A stretch of 64,000 bases of DNA from Bacillota bacterium. Lineage in GTDB: Bacteria; Bacillota; Clostridia; Christensenellales; SZUA-584. The notes beneath the pieces were generated by a model. The model was not told the origin of the DNA. It saw only the letters and a program-made list of their open reading frames with translations, and did not search any database. This document shows, one piece after another, positions 1 through 8,755 of this stretch (position 1 is its first letter; each line of letters opens with the position of its first letter). Location: positions 79,548 to 143,547 of the forward strand of contig JAEWTW010000028.1 of assembly GCA_023397655.1 (NCBI GenBank). The letters run 5' to 3'. Position numbers and translations under genes: made by a program.

Positions 1-1
1 C

Positions 2-1480
2 TTCGGCGTCCGCCGCCCCGTGTACATCTTCTCCTGCCTGAACAAGCAAGCGCTGGCGCTCGAAAGGGATATCAAGAAAGAAGATCCGCGTGCGTTGGTT
101 TTATTTATCGTTCCTCATCGAAAGGAAGATATGGAAGCCGACGATCAGAAGCTTTTCAAGTCAGCAGCGCCGGATAACACCTTTATCCTCGTTTCCGAGC
201 AGTATGGGAGAAGTCTGAAAGAGTTCGGGATTTTCCGGGCTTTGAAAAAGACACGCATTCATTTCGTCGCCAACAATTCTGATCTTTCATTAAATGCCGA
301 GACTTTTTTAAAGTTGTCAGAGCTTCTGAAACCCAGCGAAATGAAGGAATCGGTAACACTGCATGTGCTTACCGACGAAAGCTTATACGGACATATATTT
401 GACAGCTCCGGTTTATCAGGGATTAATTTCGTTGTTCTGGACCGGAACGCTTTGGTATCGCAGGATTTCATGAATCACACTGCTGTGATCCGCTATGCGC
501 GGGCGCGGTTCCACGACGGCCGTGCCGACGGACAACTGACGGTTATGGTGGTTGGTGAAAGCCCTGTAATTCCGTATCTTATGAAAGACATTATCACCCA
601 GGGGCAGTTTCTGGGGCTGCAGCTCAAATTGATCGTGGCGGGTGATAATGCATCCGATACTACGGCTCAATTTTTAGCGGACAATCCGGAAGCCGCCCGC
701 TTTGCTTCGCTGGAACATGCCAATATACCGCCAGCCAGCGCACCGTTTTATGCGTATTACAGCAACACCCTTAAGGAAACCGACCTCGTCATTTGCACCG
801 GCCCGGATGACGAAGCCAATGCACGCCTGGTCAATACGATGAAGCACATGGCTGCAACCGTTTGCGCTACCACTCAGTTTTGCGCTCTCATTCGTTCAAG
901 CGGCCTCAGCAAGATATATCAAACGTCGGGAGATATATTGGCATTCGGAGAAGATGCCATTTTCGAACGGGCGTCGATTGTGATCAATGAAAAGCTCGAT
1001 AACATGTCTAAGGCTGTGCATCAGTATTACTGCCAGATATACGGAGGCGGCCTTCCGTGGCAGCAGCTTGCCAACTACGACCGGGAATCCAGCCGCGCAC
1101 TCGCGCTGCATATCAATTCCAAGCTGTACGCGCTTGGCATGGAAACCGTCAGAACAGAGGATGCGCCCGATAATACCGATGTGTTTGAGACGCTTGTATC
1201 GTCCGTGCCGGAAGTGCTTGAAAATCTCGCTGTCGGCGAGCACATGCGGTGGGGAGCCCATCTTGCCACGCACGGATGGACGCAGCTTCCCATTTCGGAT
1301 AAGTTCCTTAAGGCAGACCGCGTCTCCAAACGGCATCCCTGTCTGGTTTGTTGGGATGATCTCAACGCCATCAGCGCCGCGGCAGGGCAGGATTACAAGG
1401 AGATTGACCGGCAGCTTATTGCCAATCTTCCCGCCATTGCAGCCAATGGCCATATGAAGATCATACAAAGGAGATTCTGA
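2..1480 (+). CDS. Rossmann-like / RyR-domain protein, 5'-truncated by window edge
   Basis: The frame is open to the window edge, so the N-terminus is probably missing; a GTG at 20 is possible but has no visible Shine-Dalgarno (SD). Numbering from that GTG, residues about 110-290 look like a nucleotide-binding Rossmann/TrkA-N-like region (VTLHVLTDE near 112, LTVMVVGES near 173, DLVICTGPDDE near 255). Residues about 330-475 match the two halves of a ryanodine-receptor (RyR) repeat: HQYY, then RESSRALALHINSKL, then GEHMRWGAHLATHGW and HPCLVCWDDL ending in EIDRQLIANLP. Bacterial RyR domains are known attached to TrkA-like or channel proteins, but their ligand is not settled. The gene ends one base before the next start, so it is operonic with the M48 gene. 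Function unknown; the RyR assignment is the firm part. Confidence 0.7.
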   Translation, partial: FGVRRPVYIFSCLNKQALALERDIKKEDPRALVLFIVPHRKEDMEADDQKLFKSAAPDNTFILVSEQYGRSLKEFGIFRALKKTRIHFVANNSDLSLNAETFLKLSELLKPSEMKESVTLHVLTDESLYGHIFDSSGLSGINFVVLDRNALVSQDFMNHTAVIRYARARFHDGRADGQLTVMVVGESPVIPYLMKDIITQGQFLGLQLKLIVAGDNASDTTAQFLADNPEAARFASLEHANIPPASAPFYAYYSNTLKETDLVICTGPDDEANARLVNTMKHMAATVCATTQFCALIRSSGLSKIYQTSGDILAFGEDAIFERASIVINEKLDNMSKAVHQYYCQIYGGGLPWQQLANYDRESSRALALHINSKLYALGMETVRTEDAPDNTDVFETLVSSVPEVLENLAVGEHMRWGAHLATHGWTQLPISDKFLKADRVSKRHPCLVCWDDLNAISAAAGQDYKEIDRQLIANLPAIAANGHMKIIQRRF

Positions 1481-1481
1481 T

Positions 1482-2363
1482 ATGAGACCAGCTAATTCCA
1501 TGGATTACATACATCCTGAAGACACCGCTGCTTTTGAAAACCTGCAGCAAATCCCCGGCTTCGCGACCGCGCTCAAAGCCTTTATGAAAATTTGGAATGA
1601 ACGTATGATCCAAGGTGTCAACATGGCCAACAAGGTCCGGCTGGGAACGGATCAGCTGCCCGGCCTTTACGAATTGCTGCCGCCCCTGTGCCAGTCGCTG
1701 GGTATCGACGAGCCTGAATTTTATCTTGAGATGAATCCTGCTCCCAACGCTTATACAATGGGAGACTCTGTAATAAGCATCACCGTAACATCCGGTCTCA
1801 TTCAGCTGATGTATGAGGAGATGATAAAAGCCGTTTTGGCACATGAGTGCGGCCACATCGCCTGCAGACACGTGCTTTATTCCACGATGGCGCAGCTTCT
1901 GCTGTCGGCCGGTGCAGATTTGCTGGGGCTGGGCGTGCTGGCGCTGCCGTTACAGCTCGCCCTGTTTAAGTGGCAAAGGTACGCGGAATTTTCCTGTGAC
2001 CGGGCTGCAGCAGTCTGCATGCAGGATCCAAAACCGATTTCCGAAGCGCTTATGTGCCTCGCCGGCGGCGGAAAACTCTCTTACGGCGAAATCAACATGG
2101 ATGTCTACATGCAGCAGGCCAAGGATTATGAGGACATTCTATTCCGATCAAATTGGGATAAGCTGCTTCAGTTCATAGCGCTTATGAATCAGGACCATCC
2201 CTTCCTCTCCGTTCGTGTCAGCCATGTGGACAGCTGGTGCAAAACAGAACAATATACGAAGATACTGCAGCACATGAACGGAACGGGAACCGGTTGTCCG
2301 AATTGCGGCGCTTCGACAGAACCTGAATGGAAGTTCTGCAGGCACTGCGGACGGCCATTATAA
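1482..2363 (+). CDS. M48-family-like metallopeptidase with C-terminal zinc ribbon
   Basis: The 293-aa protein carries the zinc protease motif HECGH (His121, Glu122, His125) and a downstream AEFSCDRAA segment (Glu169, Asp173) like the third-ligand region of M48 peptidases. A hydrophobic stretch at about 133-163 between them could be membrane-inserted or pack in the core. The last 23 residues form a CxxC-x10-CxxC zinc ribbon (Cys272, 275, 286, 289), which is not part of standard HtpX. The ATG follows AAAGGAG at good spacing and lies one base after the RyR gene stop. Proteolytic activity is expected from the motif; the substrate is unknown. Confidence 0.82.
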   Translation: MRPANSMDYIHPEDTAAFENLQQIPGFATALKAFMKIWNERMIQGVNMANKVRLGTDQLPGLYELLPPLCQSLGIDEPEFYLEMNPAPNAYTMGDSVISITVTSGLIQLMYEEMIKAVLAHECGHIACRHVLYSTMAQLLLSAGADLLGLGVLALPLQLALFKWQRYAEFSCDRAAAVCMQDPKPISEALMCLAGGGKLSYGEINMDVYMQQAKDYEDILFRSNWDKLLQFIALMNQDHPFLSVRVSHVDSWCKTEQYTKILQHMNGTGTGCPNCGASTEPEWKFCRHCGRPL

Positions 2364-2384
2364 TTACGAAAAGGAAGTGTATGT

Positions 2385-2636
2385 ATGCGGTCTATCATTG
2401 ATGAAAACGGTTATCTGGCACTGGATGAATACGTATGCTCAATGCCCAGCTACCAGCGCATTCTGGAGGACAAGCAAATAACGGATGAGGAGCTTACGAA
2501 TCAGGCGCAGCAGGTCGTGTCGCTTGTGAAAGAAGTTGAGGAAACGCTTGGCCAACGTGAACGCGAGCTCGTCTGGCGCATGGTCGGTGAGCTGTCCGTA
2601 TTGTTTGAGCTGCACAAACTTCGTGAGGAGGCATAA
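2385..2636 (+). CDS. Hypothetical 83-aa protein
   Basis: A short acidic, mostly helical-looking protein without signal peptide, cysteines of note or recognised motif. AAGGAAG seven bases before the ATG supports the start; another ATG four bases upstream is out of frame. It sits 21 bases after the M48 gene and one base before the next ATG, so it is very likely translated as part of the same operon. It could be a small partner of the RyR or M48 protein, which is inference from position only. Confidence 0.6.
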   Translation: MRSIIDENGYLALDEYVCSMPSYQRILEDKQITDEELTNQAQQVVSLVKEVEETLGQRERELVWRMVGELSVLFELHKLREEA

Positions 2637-2637
2637 T

Positions 2638-3132
2638 ATGAGCGTATTCAAATCCACAGCCTTCATTTCAACCGCTTTGACGGATCTGCATCCCGTGGCG
2701 AGGGATGTTGAAGATCATTTCTGCACAAAAGGGTTTCAGGTGAACATTCAGGAAAGCGCTGGCGGGTGCTTCATCAGCATCAGCAAGGGCGGAATGTTCA
2801 AGGCCGTCCTCGGCATGAAGTCCGCGCTTAACATCAGTTTGCAGAGCAGCGGGAGCGGCGTTTCTGTGAATGCCTCAGTGGGCATCTTCGGCCAGCAACT
2901 TGTTCCGTCCGTCATCAGCATGTTCATTGCCTGGCCTGTGCTCATTACGCAGATTGCCGGCATGATTTCTCAATCAAAGCTGGACGACGAGGCGATTAAC
3001 GTGATCCGCACAAGCGTCCGGCAGCACGAAGCGCCGCAAAGCGCCGTCAACAGCTTGTTTTGTACTTCCTGCGGCGCTAAAAATGCAGCGGACGCAGCTT
3101 TCTGCAACCGGTGCGGCGCGAAGCAGGTCTAA
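2638..3132 (+). CDS. Zinc-ribbon membrane-associated protein, unknown function
   Basis: The ATG at 2638 follows GAGGAGG and almost touches the preceding stop; an in-frame extension upstream to 2536 would overlap the 83-aa gene and is less likely. The 164-aa product has an N-terminal soluble part, a hydrophobic segment at about 86-112 and a C-terminal CxxC-x10-CxxC zinc ribbon (Cys142, 145, 156, 159) of the same layout as the ribbon on the M48 protein two genes upstream. The shared tail suggests that both proteins meet the same partner or site. No family name recognised. Confidence 0.7.
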   Translation: MSVFKSTAFISTALTDLHPVARDVEDHFCTKGFQVNIQESAGGCFISISKGGMFKAVLGMKSALNISLQSSGSGVSVNASVGIFGQQLVPSVISMFIAWPVLITQIAGMISQSKLDDEAINVIRTSVRQHEAPQSAVNSLFCTSCGAKNAADAAFCNRCGAKQV

Positions 3133-3182
3133 CCTGTCTGAATGCCGGTAAGTCCTGCTTAAGCCGTTTTTAATCTTTAAAG

Positions 3183-3218
3183 ATAACCGCCGGTATTGAC
3201 ATAATATCCGGCGGTTAT
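3183..3218. terminator. Bidirectional hairpin between convergent operons
   Basis: A perfect 11-bp inverted repeat (ATAACCGCCGG / CCGGCGGTTAT) with a 14-base loop lies between the plus-strand RyR/M48 operon and the minus-strand chitobiose operon. The T-runs are short, so efficiency is uncertain, but position and stem strength fit a shared terminator. Confidence 0.6.
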
Positions 3219-3281
3219 TCATGTGGTATTGTTTATACCCGCGCGGCCGGCTGCTTCACCGCTCATTAATGGTGCGCAGCT

Positions 3282-4457
3282 TCAAACCAGGTTGACGCCG
3301 CTTTCCGGATCGAACAGGTGAACCAGCTCACCCAAAAAGCTGAAGCATATACTGCCTCTTGTGTGCGCATCCGGAGCCAGTTCGGAGGTTGGTATTCGGA
3401 TCACGGTATCCTTCCCCTGCACAGACACGTGAACATACGACTCGCTGCCCATCATCTCACTCACATCCACCGCCGCCGTTATGCCGCCTTCGGGCACGAT
3501 GCGGATATGCTCGGGCCTCACGCCCAGTGTGATATCCATGTTTCCCCGGTCCGCAGCTGCCAGCGTTTTGCATACGCTGCCCGGCAGCGTTATGCGATAG
3601 CCTTCCAGCTCCGCTGCGTACTCATCCCCGCTGCGGACGAGCTTCGCATCAAAGAAGTTCATCTGCGGCGTACCGATAAAGCCCGCGACAAACAGGTTGG
3701 CCGGATGGTGAAACACGTCGCGCGGGGTGCCGATCTGCTGGATAAACCCGTCCTTCATCACCACAATGCGGTCGCCCAGCGTCATGGCCTCCGTCTGGTC
3801 GTGCGTCACGTAGATGAACGTCGTGTTGACGCTCTCCCGCATCTTGATCAGCTCCGCGCGCATCTGGTTGCGCAGCTTCGCGTCCAGATTGGACAGCGGC
3901 TCATCCATCAGGAACACTTTGGGCTCGCGCACGATAGCGCGGCCAATGGCCACGCGCTGGCGCTGTCCGCCCGAGAGCGCCTTGGGCCGTCGGCGCAGCA
4001 GCTCGGTAATGCCGAGTATCGCCGCGGCCTCCTTCACCTTCCTGTCGATCTCCGCTTTGGGCGTCTTGCGCAGCTTCAGCGCAAACGCCATGTTATCGTA
4101 TACGGTCATGTGCGGATACAGCGCGTAATTCTGGAACACCATTGCGATGTCCCGATCCTTGGGCGCCACGTTGTTCATCAGCACGCCGCCGATGTACAGC
4201 TCGCCTGCGGTGATCTCCTCCAGCCCCGCCACCATACGCAGCGTGGTGGATTTTCCGCAGCCCGACGGACCGACCAGCACGATAAACTCCTTGTCGGCGA
4301 TCTCAAGATCAAACTGCTGCACCGCGACGACGCCCTTGTCCGTAATCTGAAGATTGACCTTCTCGTCCGTTTCCGTTTTGTCACGGCGGTTTTTTCTCTC
4401 CCGCTCCCCACTGACCGGGTATATCTTCTTGATATTCTTTAAAAGAACTTCAGCCAT
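3282..4457 (-). CDS. Sugar ABC transporter ATP-binding protein, MsmX/UgpC type
   Basis: A 391-aa ATPase with Walker A GPSGCGKS (63-70), signature LSGGQRQ (161-167), Walker B VFLMDEP (181-187) and a C-terminal TOBE/MalK-like regulatory half, the build of CUT1 sugar importers. It should energise the two permeases 0.9-1.8 kb upstream. A charged insertion of about 24 residues (16-40, KNRRDKTETDEK) lies between the first strand and the A-loop; similar insertions are seen in some clostridial homologues. It is the last gene of the chitobiose operon, behind the response regulator. MsmX-type ATPases can serve several importers, so the role may be wider than chitobiose. Confidence 0.93.
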   Translation of the reverse strand: MAEVLLKNIKKIYPVSGERERKNRRDKTETDEKVNLQITDKGVVAVQQFDLEIADKEFIVLVGPSGCGKSTTLRMVAGLEEITAGELYIGGVLMNNVAPKDRDIAMVFQNYALYPHMTVYDNMAFALKLRKTPKAEIDRKVKEAAAILGITELLRRRPKALSGGQRQRVAIGRAIVREPKVFLMDEPLSNLDAKLRNQMRAELIKMRESVNTTFIYVTHDQTEAMTLGDRIVVMKDGFIQQIGTPRDVFHHPANLFVAGFIGTPQMNFFDAKLVRSGDEYAAELEGYRITLPGSVCKTLAAADRGNMDITLGVRPEHIRIVPEGGITAAVDVSEMMGSESYVHVSVQGKDTVIRIPTSELAPDAHTRGSICFSFLGELVHLFDPESGVNLV

Positions 4458-4572
4458 AATCTGTCGGCTTTTCCCGGGTACTCATAAAAATGATGTCCCG
4501 GCCGCCGCACCTCCTTACATGATGCATGTTTGACGTTTATGAATCATACAGACGTTTTCGCTCTACCGGCGG

Positions 4573-5322
4573 TCAGTGCAGCTGGTTACGGTATTCGTTG
4601 GCGCTCACGCCCTCCGTCTTCTTAAAGACGCGGGAGAAATGCCCGATATCCGCATATCCCACGCGCTCACAGATATCGCTGATCTTAAGGCTCGGGTCTT
4701 CCAGCAGCTTCTTGGCTTCCCGTATGCGCGCCGCGTTCAGCAGATCGTAAAAGCTTTTGTCCGTGTGCTTGTTGAGCAGCTTGGACAGATGCCATTGCGA
4801 CACGTAACAGTGGTCGGCAATCTCCTGCAGCGTGAATTTCTCCGCGTGGTGTTCTTCGATAAAACCGAGCGCCTGCCGCACGATGAAGCTGTTGGCAGAC
4901 CGCTGCTCATCCACAAGGGAAGTCTCCTGCGGAGCGCTTTCCGCTGCCTTTGCCAGATTGCCGATCATCGTATGCATCGCTTCGTTGATCTCATCCATGC
5001 GCGAGGGTTTCAGCAGCAACCGGGTCACGCCCAGCCGTATCGCCTCCTGCGCGTATTCAAAATCGCGGTATCCGGTGAGCACTGTTATCTGCATGTCGGG
5101 GAACTCGCTGCGCAGACCAGCCAGCATCGTCATGCCGTCGGTATCGGGCATCTTGATATCGGTGAATATGATGTCGGGCGCGTGCGCACGTATCGCCGCC
5201 GAACCGCCCGCCGCACTGTACGCGGTGTCCACCACCTCACAGCCGTAGCCCTGCCAGTCCACCACCTTTTTCAGTCCTTCCACGATGATCGCTTCGTCGT
5301 CGATGAGCACAACCTTATACAT
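4573..5322 (-). CDS. AraC-type response regulator (YesN-like)
   Basis: An N-terminal receiver domain has the acidic pocket IDDE at 7-10, phospho-acceptor Asp55 in FTDIKMPD, the Thr of VLTGY and the Lys of LLLKPS. A C-terminal AraC/XylS DNA-binding domain with two helix-turn-helix units covers about the last 100 residues (ending VGYADIGHFSRVFKKTEG). The start was placed at the ATG with GGAGGCG upstream; the frame stays open 12 codons further without a better SD. The cognate kinase is probably the YesM-type protein encoded at 8756-10534 in the same operon. The likely targets are the two promoters sharing the element at 8709-8743 and 17708-17739. Confidence 0.93.
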   Translation of the reverse strand: MYKVVLIDDEAIIVEGLKKVVDWQGYGCEVVDTAYSAAGGSAAIRAHAPDIIFTDIKMPDTDGMTMLAGLRSEFPDMQITVLTGYRDFEYAQEAIRLGVTRLLLKPSRMDEINEAMHTMIGNLAKAAESAPQETSLVDEQRSANSFIVRQALGFIEEHHAEKFTLQEIADHCYVSQWHLSKLLNKHTDKSFYDLLNAARIREAKKLLEDPSLKISDICERVGYADIGHFSRVFKKTEGVSANEYRNQLH

Positions 5323-5365
5323 AACGCCTCCGGATCTTAGTTCTGCGGGTTGCCCCATGTACAGA

Positions 5366-6259
5366 TTAACCCTTTATTGCTCCCACCGTAAGCCCTTTGA
5401 TGATATTTTTTTGGAGCAGCACATAAACGATAAGCACCGGCACCACCACGAGCACCACTGAAGCAGCCATTAAACCGTAGTTGATGCCCGCCTGCGAGCT
5501 GATCTCATTGAGCAGCAGCGTGATCGTGCGCTCATCGGGATACCGGAGGAAGAACATCTGCGTAAACAGGTCGTTGTACGACCACAGGAAGGAGAATATC
5601 GCCACCGTCGCAAACGAGGGCCGCGCCACCGGCATGATGATCTTGAAGTAAATGCCCACCGGTCCGCACCCGTCGATATAGGCGGATTCCTCCAGTTCCA
5701 CAGGTATGGAGCGTATAAAGCCCATCAATACAATGATGGAGAACGACAGATTTCCCGCAATCTGCGGCAGTATCACCGACAGTACGGACAGCCAGCGGTC
5801 ACCCGTGCTTGCGATGCCCCACATCGCTTCCATGCGGAACACCGGAATGATGGTGGAGAATACCGGGAACATCATGCTGGCGATGATCAGGCCATACACA
5901 AGTTTCTTGCCGCGAAAGTTGTAGCGCACCAGACCATAGGCTGCCAGCCCCGCCAGCACCACCACGACCGCAGTCACCACCAGCGATATTACGAGGCTGT
6001 TGGTGTATGCTTTCAAGAAGTCCGCGCGCTCCGACGCCACCTGATAATTGTCCAGTGTGAAATTGGGCTGCCAGGGCCACGGTATCGAAAACGAGTCGGA
6101 ACGAATCTCACCCTTCACGCGGAACGAGTTGATAATGACCCACAGGAACGGGTATATCGTGGTGACGCCCCAGAACGTCAGTATCAGATACGTGAACAGT
6201 CGGGAGAGCGAGAACTTTCCCCGGCGCTGTATACGCGCCGCTGATGCTTTTTTATCCAT
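5366..6259 (-). CDS. Sugar ABC transporter permease, MalG-like
   Basis: A 297-aa membrane protein with about six transmembrane helices and the EAA-loop signature near EESAYIDGCGPVGIYFKIIMP that contacts the ATPase. The basic N-terminus (KKASAARIQRRGK) precedes the first helix, as in CUT1 permeases. GGGAGGG lies upstream of the ATG. It pairs with the MalF-like permease directly upstream and would form the inner-membrane channel for a short oligosaccharide, here most likely chitobiose because of the surrounding enzymes. Confidence 0.92.
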   Translation of the reverse strand: MDKKASAARIQRRGKFSLSRLFTYLILTFWGVTTIYPFLWVIINSFRVKGEIRSDSFSIPWPWQPNFTLDNYQVASERADFLKAYTNSLVISLVVTAVVVVLAGLAAYGLVRYNFRGKKLVYGLIIASMMFPVFSTIIPVFRMEAMWGIASTGDRWLSVLSVILPQIAGNLSFSIIVLMGFIRSIPVELEESAYIDGCGPVGIYFKIIMPVARPSFATVAIFSFLWSYNDLFTQMFFLRYPDERTITLLLNEISSQAGINYGLMAASVVLVVVPVLIVYVLLQKNIIKGLTVGAIKG

Positions 6260-6275
6260 CCGTCTTCCCTCCCCC

Positions 6276-7166
6276 TCAATAATCCTTCTGCCTGAACACC
6301 TTGTTGGCGATCAGCGCAAATATCACGCCCATGATCACGATCAGCACCGCGATAGCCGATGCGTAGTCCACGTCGCCGCGTATGAACGCCTGGCTGTACA
6401 TGTAGGTACCCATCAGCCAGGACTGATCCATCGGTATGCCCTCGCCCATCATCACCCACGGCAGATCAAAAACCTTGAGCGCGCCTGTGATGCCCAGCAC
6501 CAGACAGGTACACAGCACATTGCGCAGCAGCGGCAAGGTGATGTACCACGTGCGCTTGAACCCCTGTGCGCCGTCCAGCTCGGCAGCTTCATACACCTCA
6601 GGCGATATATTGCCAAGCCCTGTCACGATGATGACGAAATAGAAGCCCACATACTGCCACATCACGGGCATAAGCATTGTACCCAGATAATGCTCAGTTC
6701 CCTTCCAGTCGATGTTGCCCGTCGCACCGAACCAGTTCTGCAGCATCTGGTTGAGCATGCCGCCCTTGAACAGGAATATCAGGTTGAACAGCAGCCCCAG
6801 CGCCGTTGCGCTGATCACGATGGGGAAAAAGTAGACCGTTCGGAACAGCTTCGCGCCCACCTTAATCCTGTCCACCAGCAGCGCCAGCAAAAGCGCGATA
6901 CCCACCTGAAACACGATGGTGCAGCCCGTCAGTATCAGCGAGTTTTTGACTGAGGTCCACATGTTGGGGTCCTGAAACATCTTGCCAAAATTCAGGTGCC
7001 AAGGCTCGTTCACACCAGACGCGGCTGTCCCCAACCCGGAAATGTTCATAAAACTGTTGATGATGTTCTGCACAAACGGGTAAAACAGGAACAGTATCAG
7101 GAATGCAAAGGCCGGTATCAAAAACAACAGGAGCGGCCATTTTTTCTTATACAGAGGCGAATTCAT
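6276..7166 (-). CDS. Sugar ABC transporter permease, MalF-like
   Basis: A 296-aa permease with about six membrane helices and an EAA loop (AAELDGAQGFKRTWYITLPLL). The frame can be read eight codons further up to a GTG at 7190, but the ATG at 7166 has AAGGCGG eight bases ahead, so that start was chosen. It follows the binding-protein gene after an intercistronic hairpin and precedes the MalG-like permease by 16 bases. Together with the binding protein and ATPase it makes a complete CUT1 importer. Confidence 0.92.
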   Translation of the reverse strand: MNSPLYKKKWPLLLFLIPAFAFLILFLFYPFVQNIINSFMNISGLGTAASGVNEPWHLNFGKMFQDPNMWTSVKNSLILTGCTIVFQVGIALLLALLVDRIKVGAKLFRTVYFFPIVISATALGLLFNLIFLFKGGMLNQMLQNWFGATGNIDWKGTEHYLGTMLMPVMWQYVGFYFVIIVTGLGNISPEVYEAAELDGAQGFKRTWYITLPLLRNVLCTCLVLGITGALKVFDLPWVMMGEGIPMDQSWLMGTYMYSQAFIRGDVDYASAIAVLIVIMGVIFALIANKVFRQKDY

Positions 7167-7229
7167 TTTTGTTACCGCCTTTTTAATCACCCCGGATGAC
7201 CTGTGGGCTTTTTAGAATCTCCGTAAAAC

Positions 7230-7255
7230 GAGGGGCTACCCAGGGGCAGCCCCTC
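7230..7255 (-). promoter_or_regulatory. Intercistronic hairpin behind binding-protein gene
   Basis: GAGGGGCT and AGCCCCTC form an 8-bp stem with a 10-base loop in the gap between the binding-protein and permease genes, followed on the minus strand by a short T-run. Such hairpins often act as partial terminators or RNA 3'-end stabilisers so that the binding protein is made in excess; that role is inferred. Confidence 0.55.
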
Positions 7256-7286
7256 ATTCTTACTATTTGTAAATGGGAGATGGGTA

Positions 7287-8627
7287 TTACTTGTTGAGAG
7301 CCAAAGCCGCTGCAATCGCGTCCGCCGGCGAAATGCCGCCCGTCACGATGTTCTTCACGTTGCCAAATAGGTCGGCACGCGCTTCGGAGGTCAGCAGATC
7401 CTGTACCGGCGCCACGAGGCTCGTCACACCAGCGCACATCTCGGATGCTGACTGCTGAATCTCGTTGAGATTTGCAGGCTTCGCGCCGTTCTTGAGCGCA
7501 GTCACTTCGGTAGTTACGAATGTGGAGAGCACTTCGTCGCTCGTCATGTGCTGCACAAACTTCACAGCCGCTTCGCGCTTCGCCGGATCTTCCCAAGCCT
7601 GACGGGTGATGTAGTAGCCCATCGAGATACCGCCGATGATATCGGTTGCTTTTCTCTCGCCTTTTCCCGGTACATAGGACAGCTTGTAGTCGCCCAGATG
7701 GTCAGCAGCGTTTTCTACGAAGAAACCGACCTTCCAAGAGCCATCGATCAGAAACGCTGCATCGCCGTCCACCATCAGCTGCACAGTCTCAGCGTCGGTC
7801 GCCGTCAGCGTGTTCTCGGGCAGGAAGCCTTTGTCATAGAGGCTCTTCAAATCTTCAAAACCGGAAGCCCACTTCGTTCCTGTGGCATCTGTCGCCTCAG
7901 TCGGTACTTCGAGATGATTCGCCGTATTGCCGTTGTTGTATGTGGTGAACTCAAACCAGTAGTGAGGCACTTCCTGCAGCGAAACCGCTACCGGAGTATA
8001 GCCAGCATCCTTAATCTTCTGGCAGTCGGCCAGGAACTGATCCCATGTGTAATCCGCGCCCGGCGCCGCTACGCCCGCCGCTTCCAATACCTTTGTGTTC
8101 ACAAACATGCTTTCCCAGAAACCGGTAGACGGAACCGCGTAAACCGTATCGTCCACAACGGACGGAACCAGCATGTCTTCCTTCATATTGCCCGCATAAT
8201 CCGGATATTCAGCGCGGATCTCTTCCAGTGAAACAACCTTGTCCGCCTCGATAATGGGGTTGGCGTCGGTACCGAGGAAGTAGAACAGCACGTCCGGCTC
8301 GGTGCCCGTTTCAAAATCGGCCATAACCTTGGCCTTCCATTCCTCGTTAGAGGTTGCGGAAGCGTCCTGAACCTTATTGCCCGTCGCTGCTTCATAACTG
8401 GCGAGTGCGTTCTCGTAGTTCTGACGGTTGCCGTCGTCACCGCCGTAAGAGGTTACCACCGTGATCTCAACAGGAGCCTCAGCCGGTTCGTCTGCCGGTG
8501 CTTCTGTGCTCTCGGGTGCCTGTGCAGGCGCTTCAGTCTGTTCCGGTTCAGGCGTTTTCGCGTTACATCCAGCAAAAACCGCCACAGCCATCAACAGAAC
8601 CAGCAGGAATGCAATGGTCTTTTTCAT
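7287..8627 (-). CDS. Extracellular sugar-binding lipoprotein (probable chitobiose binding)
   Basis: A 446-aa family-1-type solute-binding protein. The N-terminus is a lipoprotein signal: MKK, a hydrophobic run, then AVFAGC with the lipidated Cys at 20, followed by a Pro/Glu/Ala-rich linker (about 23-52) and the mature fold from about ITVVTSYGG. It should be anchored outside the membrane and pass ligand to the two permeases. The ATG follows GGAGGAAA, and the gene has its own candidate promoter at 8690-8743. The ligand assignment rests on the operon (GH94 phosphorylase, NagA, NagB), not on binding-site residues. Confidence 0.92.
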   Translation of the reverse strand: MKKTIAFLLVLLMAVAVFAGCNAKTPEPEQTEAPAQAPESTEAPADEPAEAPVEITVVTSYGGDDGNRQNYENALASYEAATGNKVQDASATSNEEWKAKVMADFETGTEPDVLFYFLGTDANPIIEADKVVSLEEIRAEYPDYAGNMKEDMLVPSVVDDTVYAVPSTGFWESMFVNTKVLEAAGVAAPGADYTWDQFLADCQKIKDAGYTPVAVSLQEVPHYWFEFTTYNNGNTANHLEVPTEATDATGTKWASGFEDLKSLYDKGFLPENTLTATDAETVQLMVDGDAAFLIDGSWKVGFFVENAADHLGDYKLSYVPGKGERKATDIIGGISMGYYITRQAWEDPAKREAAVKFVQHMTSDEVLSTFVTTEVTALKNGAKPANLNEIQQSASEMCAGVTSLVAPVQDLLTSEARADLFGNVKNIVTGGISPADAIAAALALNK

Positions 8628-8689
8628 ATAGCGTTTCCTCCGAAAAATTTTGGATGGGACAAACGGACATTTGATCTGCCCATAACAGC

Positions 8690-8743
8690 ATTATAGAAGA
8701 TGTGCGGTAAATACACATATAGCCGTGGTTGCTGTTTGTTGTT
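8690..8743 (-). promoter_or_regulatory. Candidate regulated promoter of the binding-protein gene
   Basis: On the minus strand a TATAAT (8690-8695) has no good -35 hexamer. Directly upstream, at 8709-8743, lies a sequence nearly identical to one upstream of the phosphorylase gene (core AACCACGGC preceded by AACAAACAGC). A weak -35 with a conserved upstream element is what an AraC-type activator site would look like; the response regulator at 4573-5322 is the obvious candidate. Confidence 0.55.
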
Positions 8744-8755
8744 CTTCGTTGCCAA

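Noticed and set aside
2..3132. Calling the RyR/M48 region a phage-defence island
   Set aside because: No nuclease, restriction, toxin or mobile gene is visible in the window next to it; only the RyR domain hints at conflict biology.
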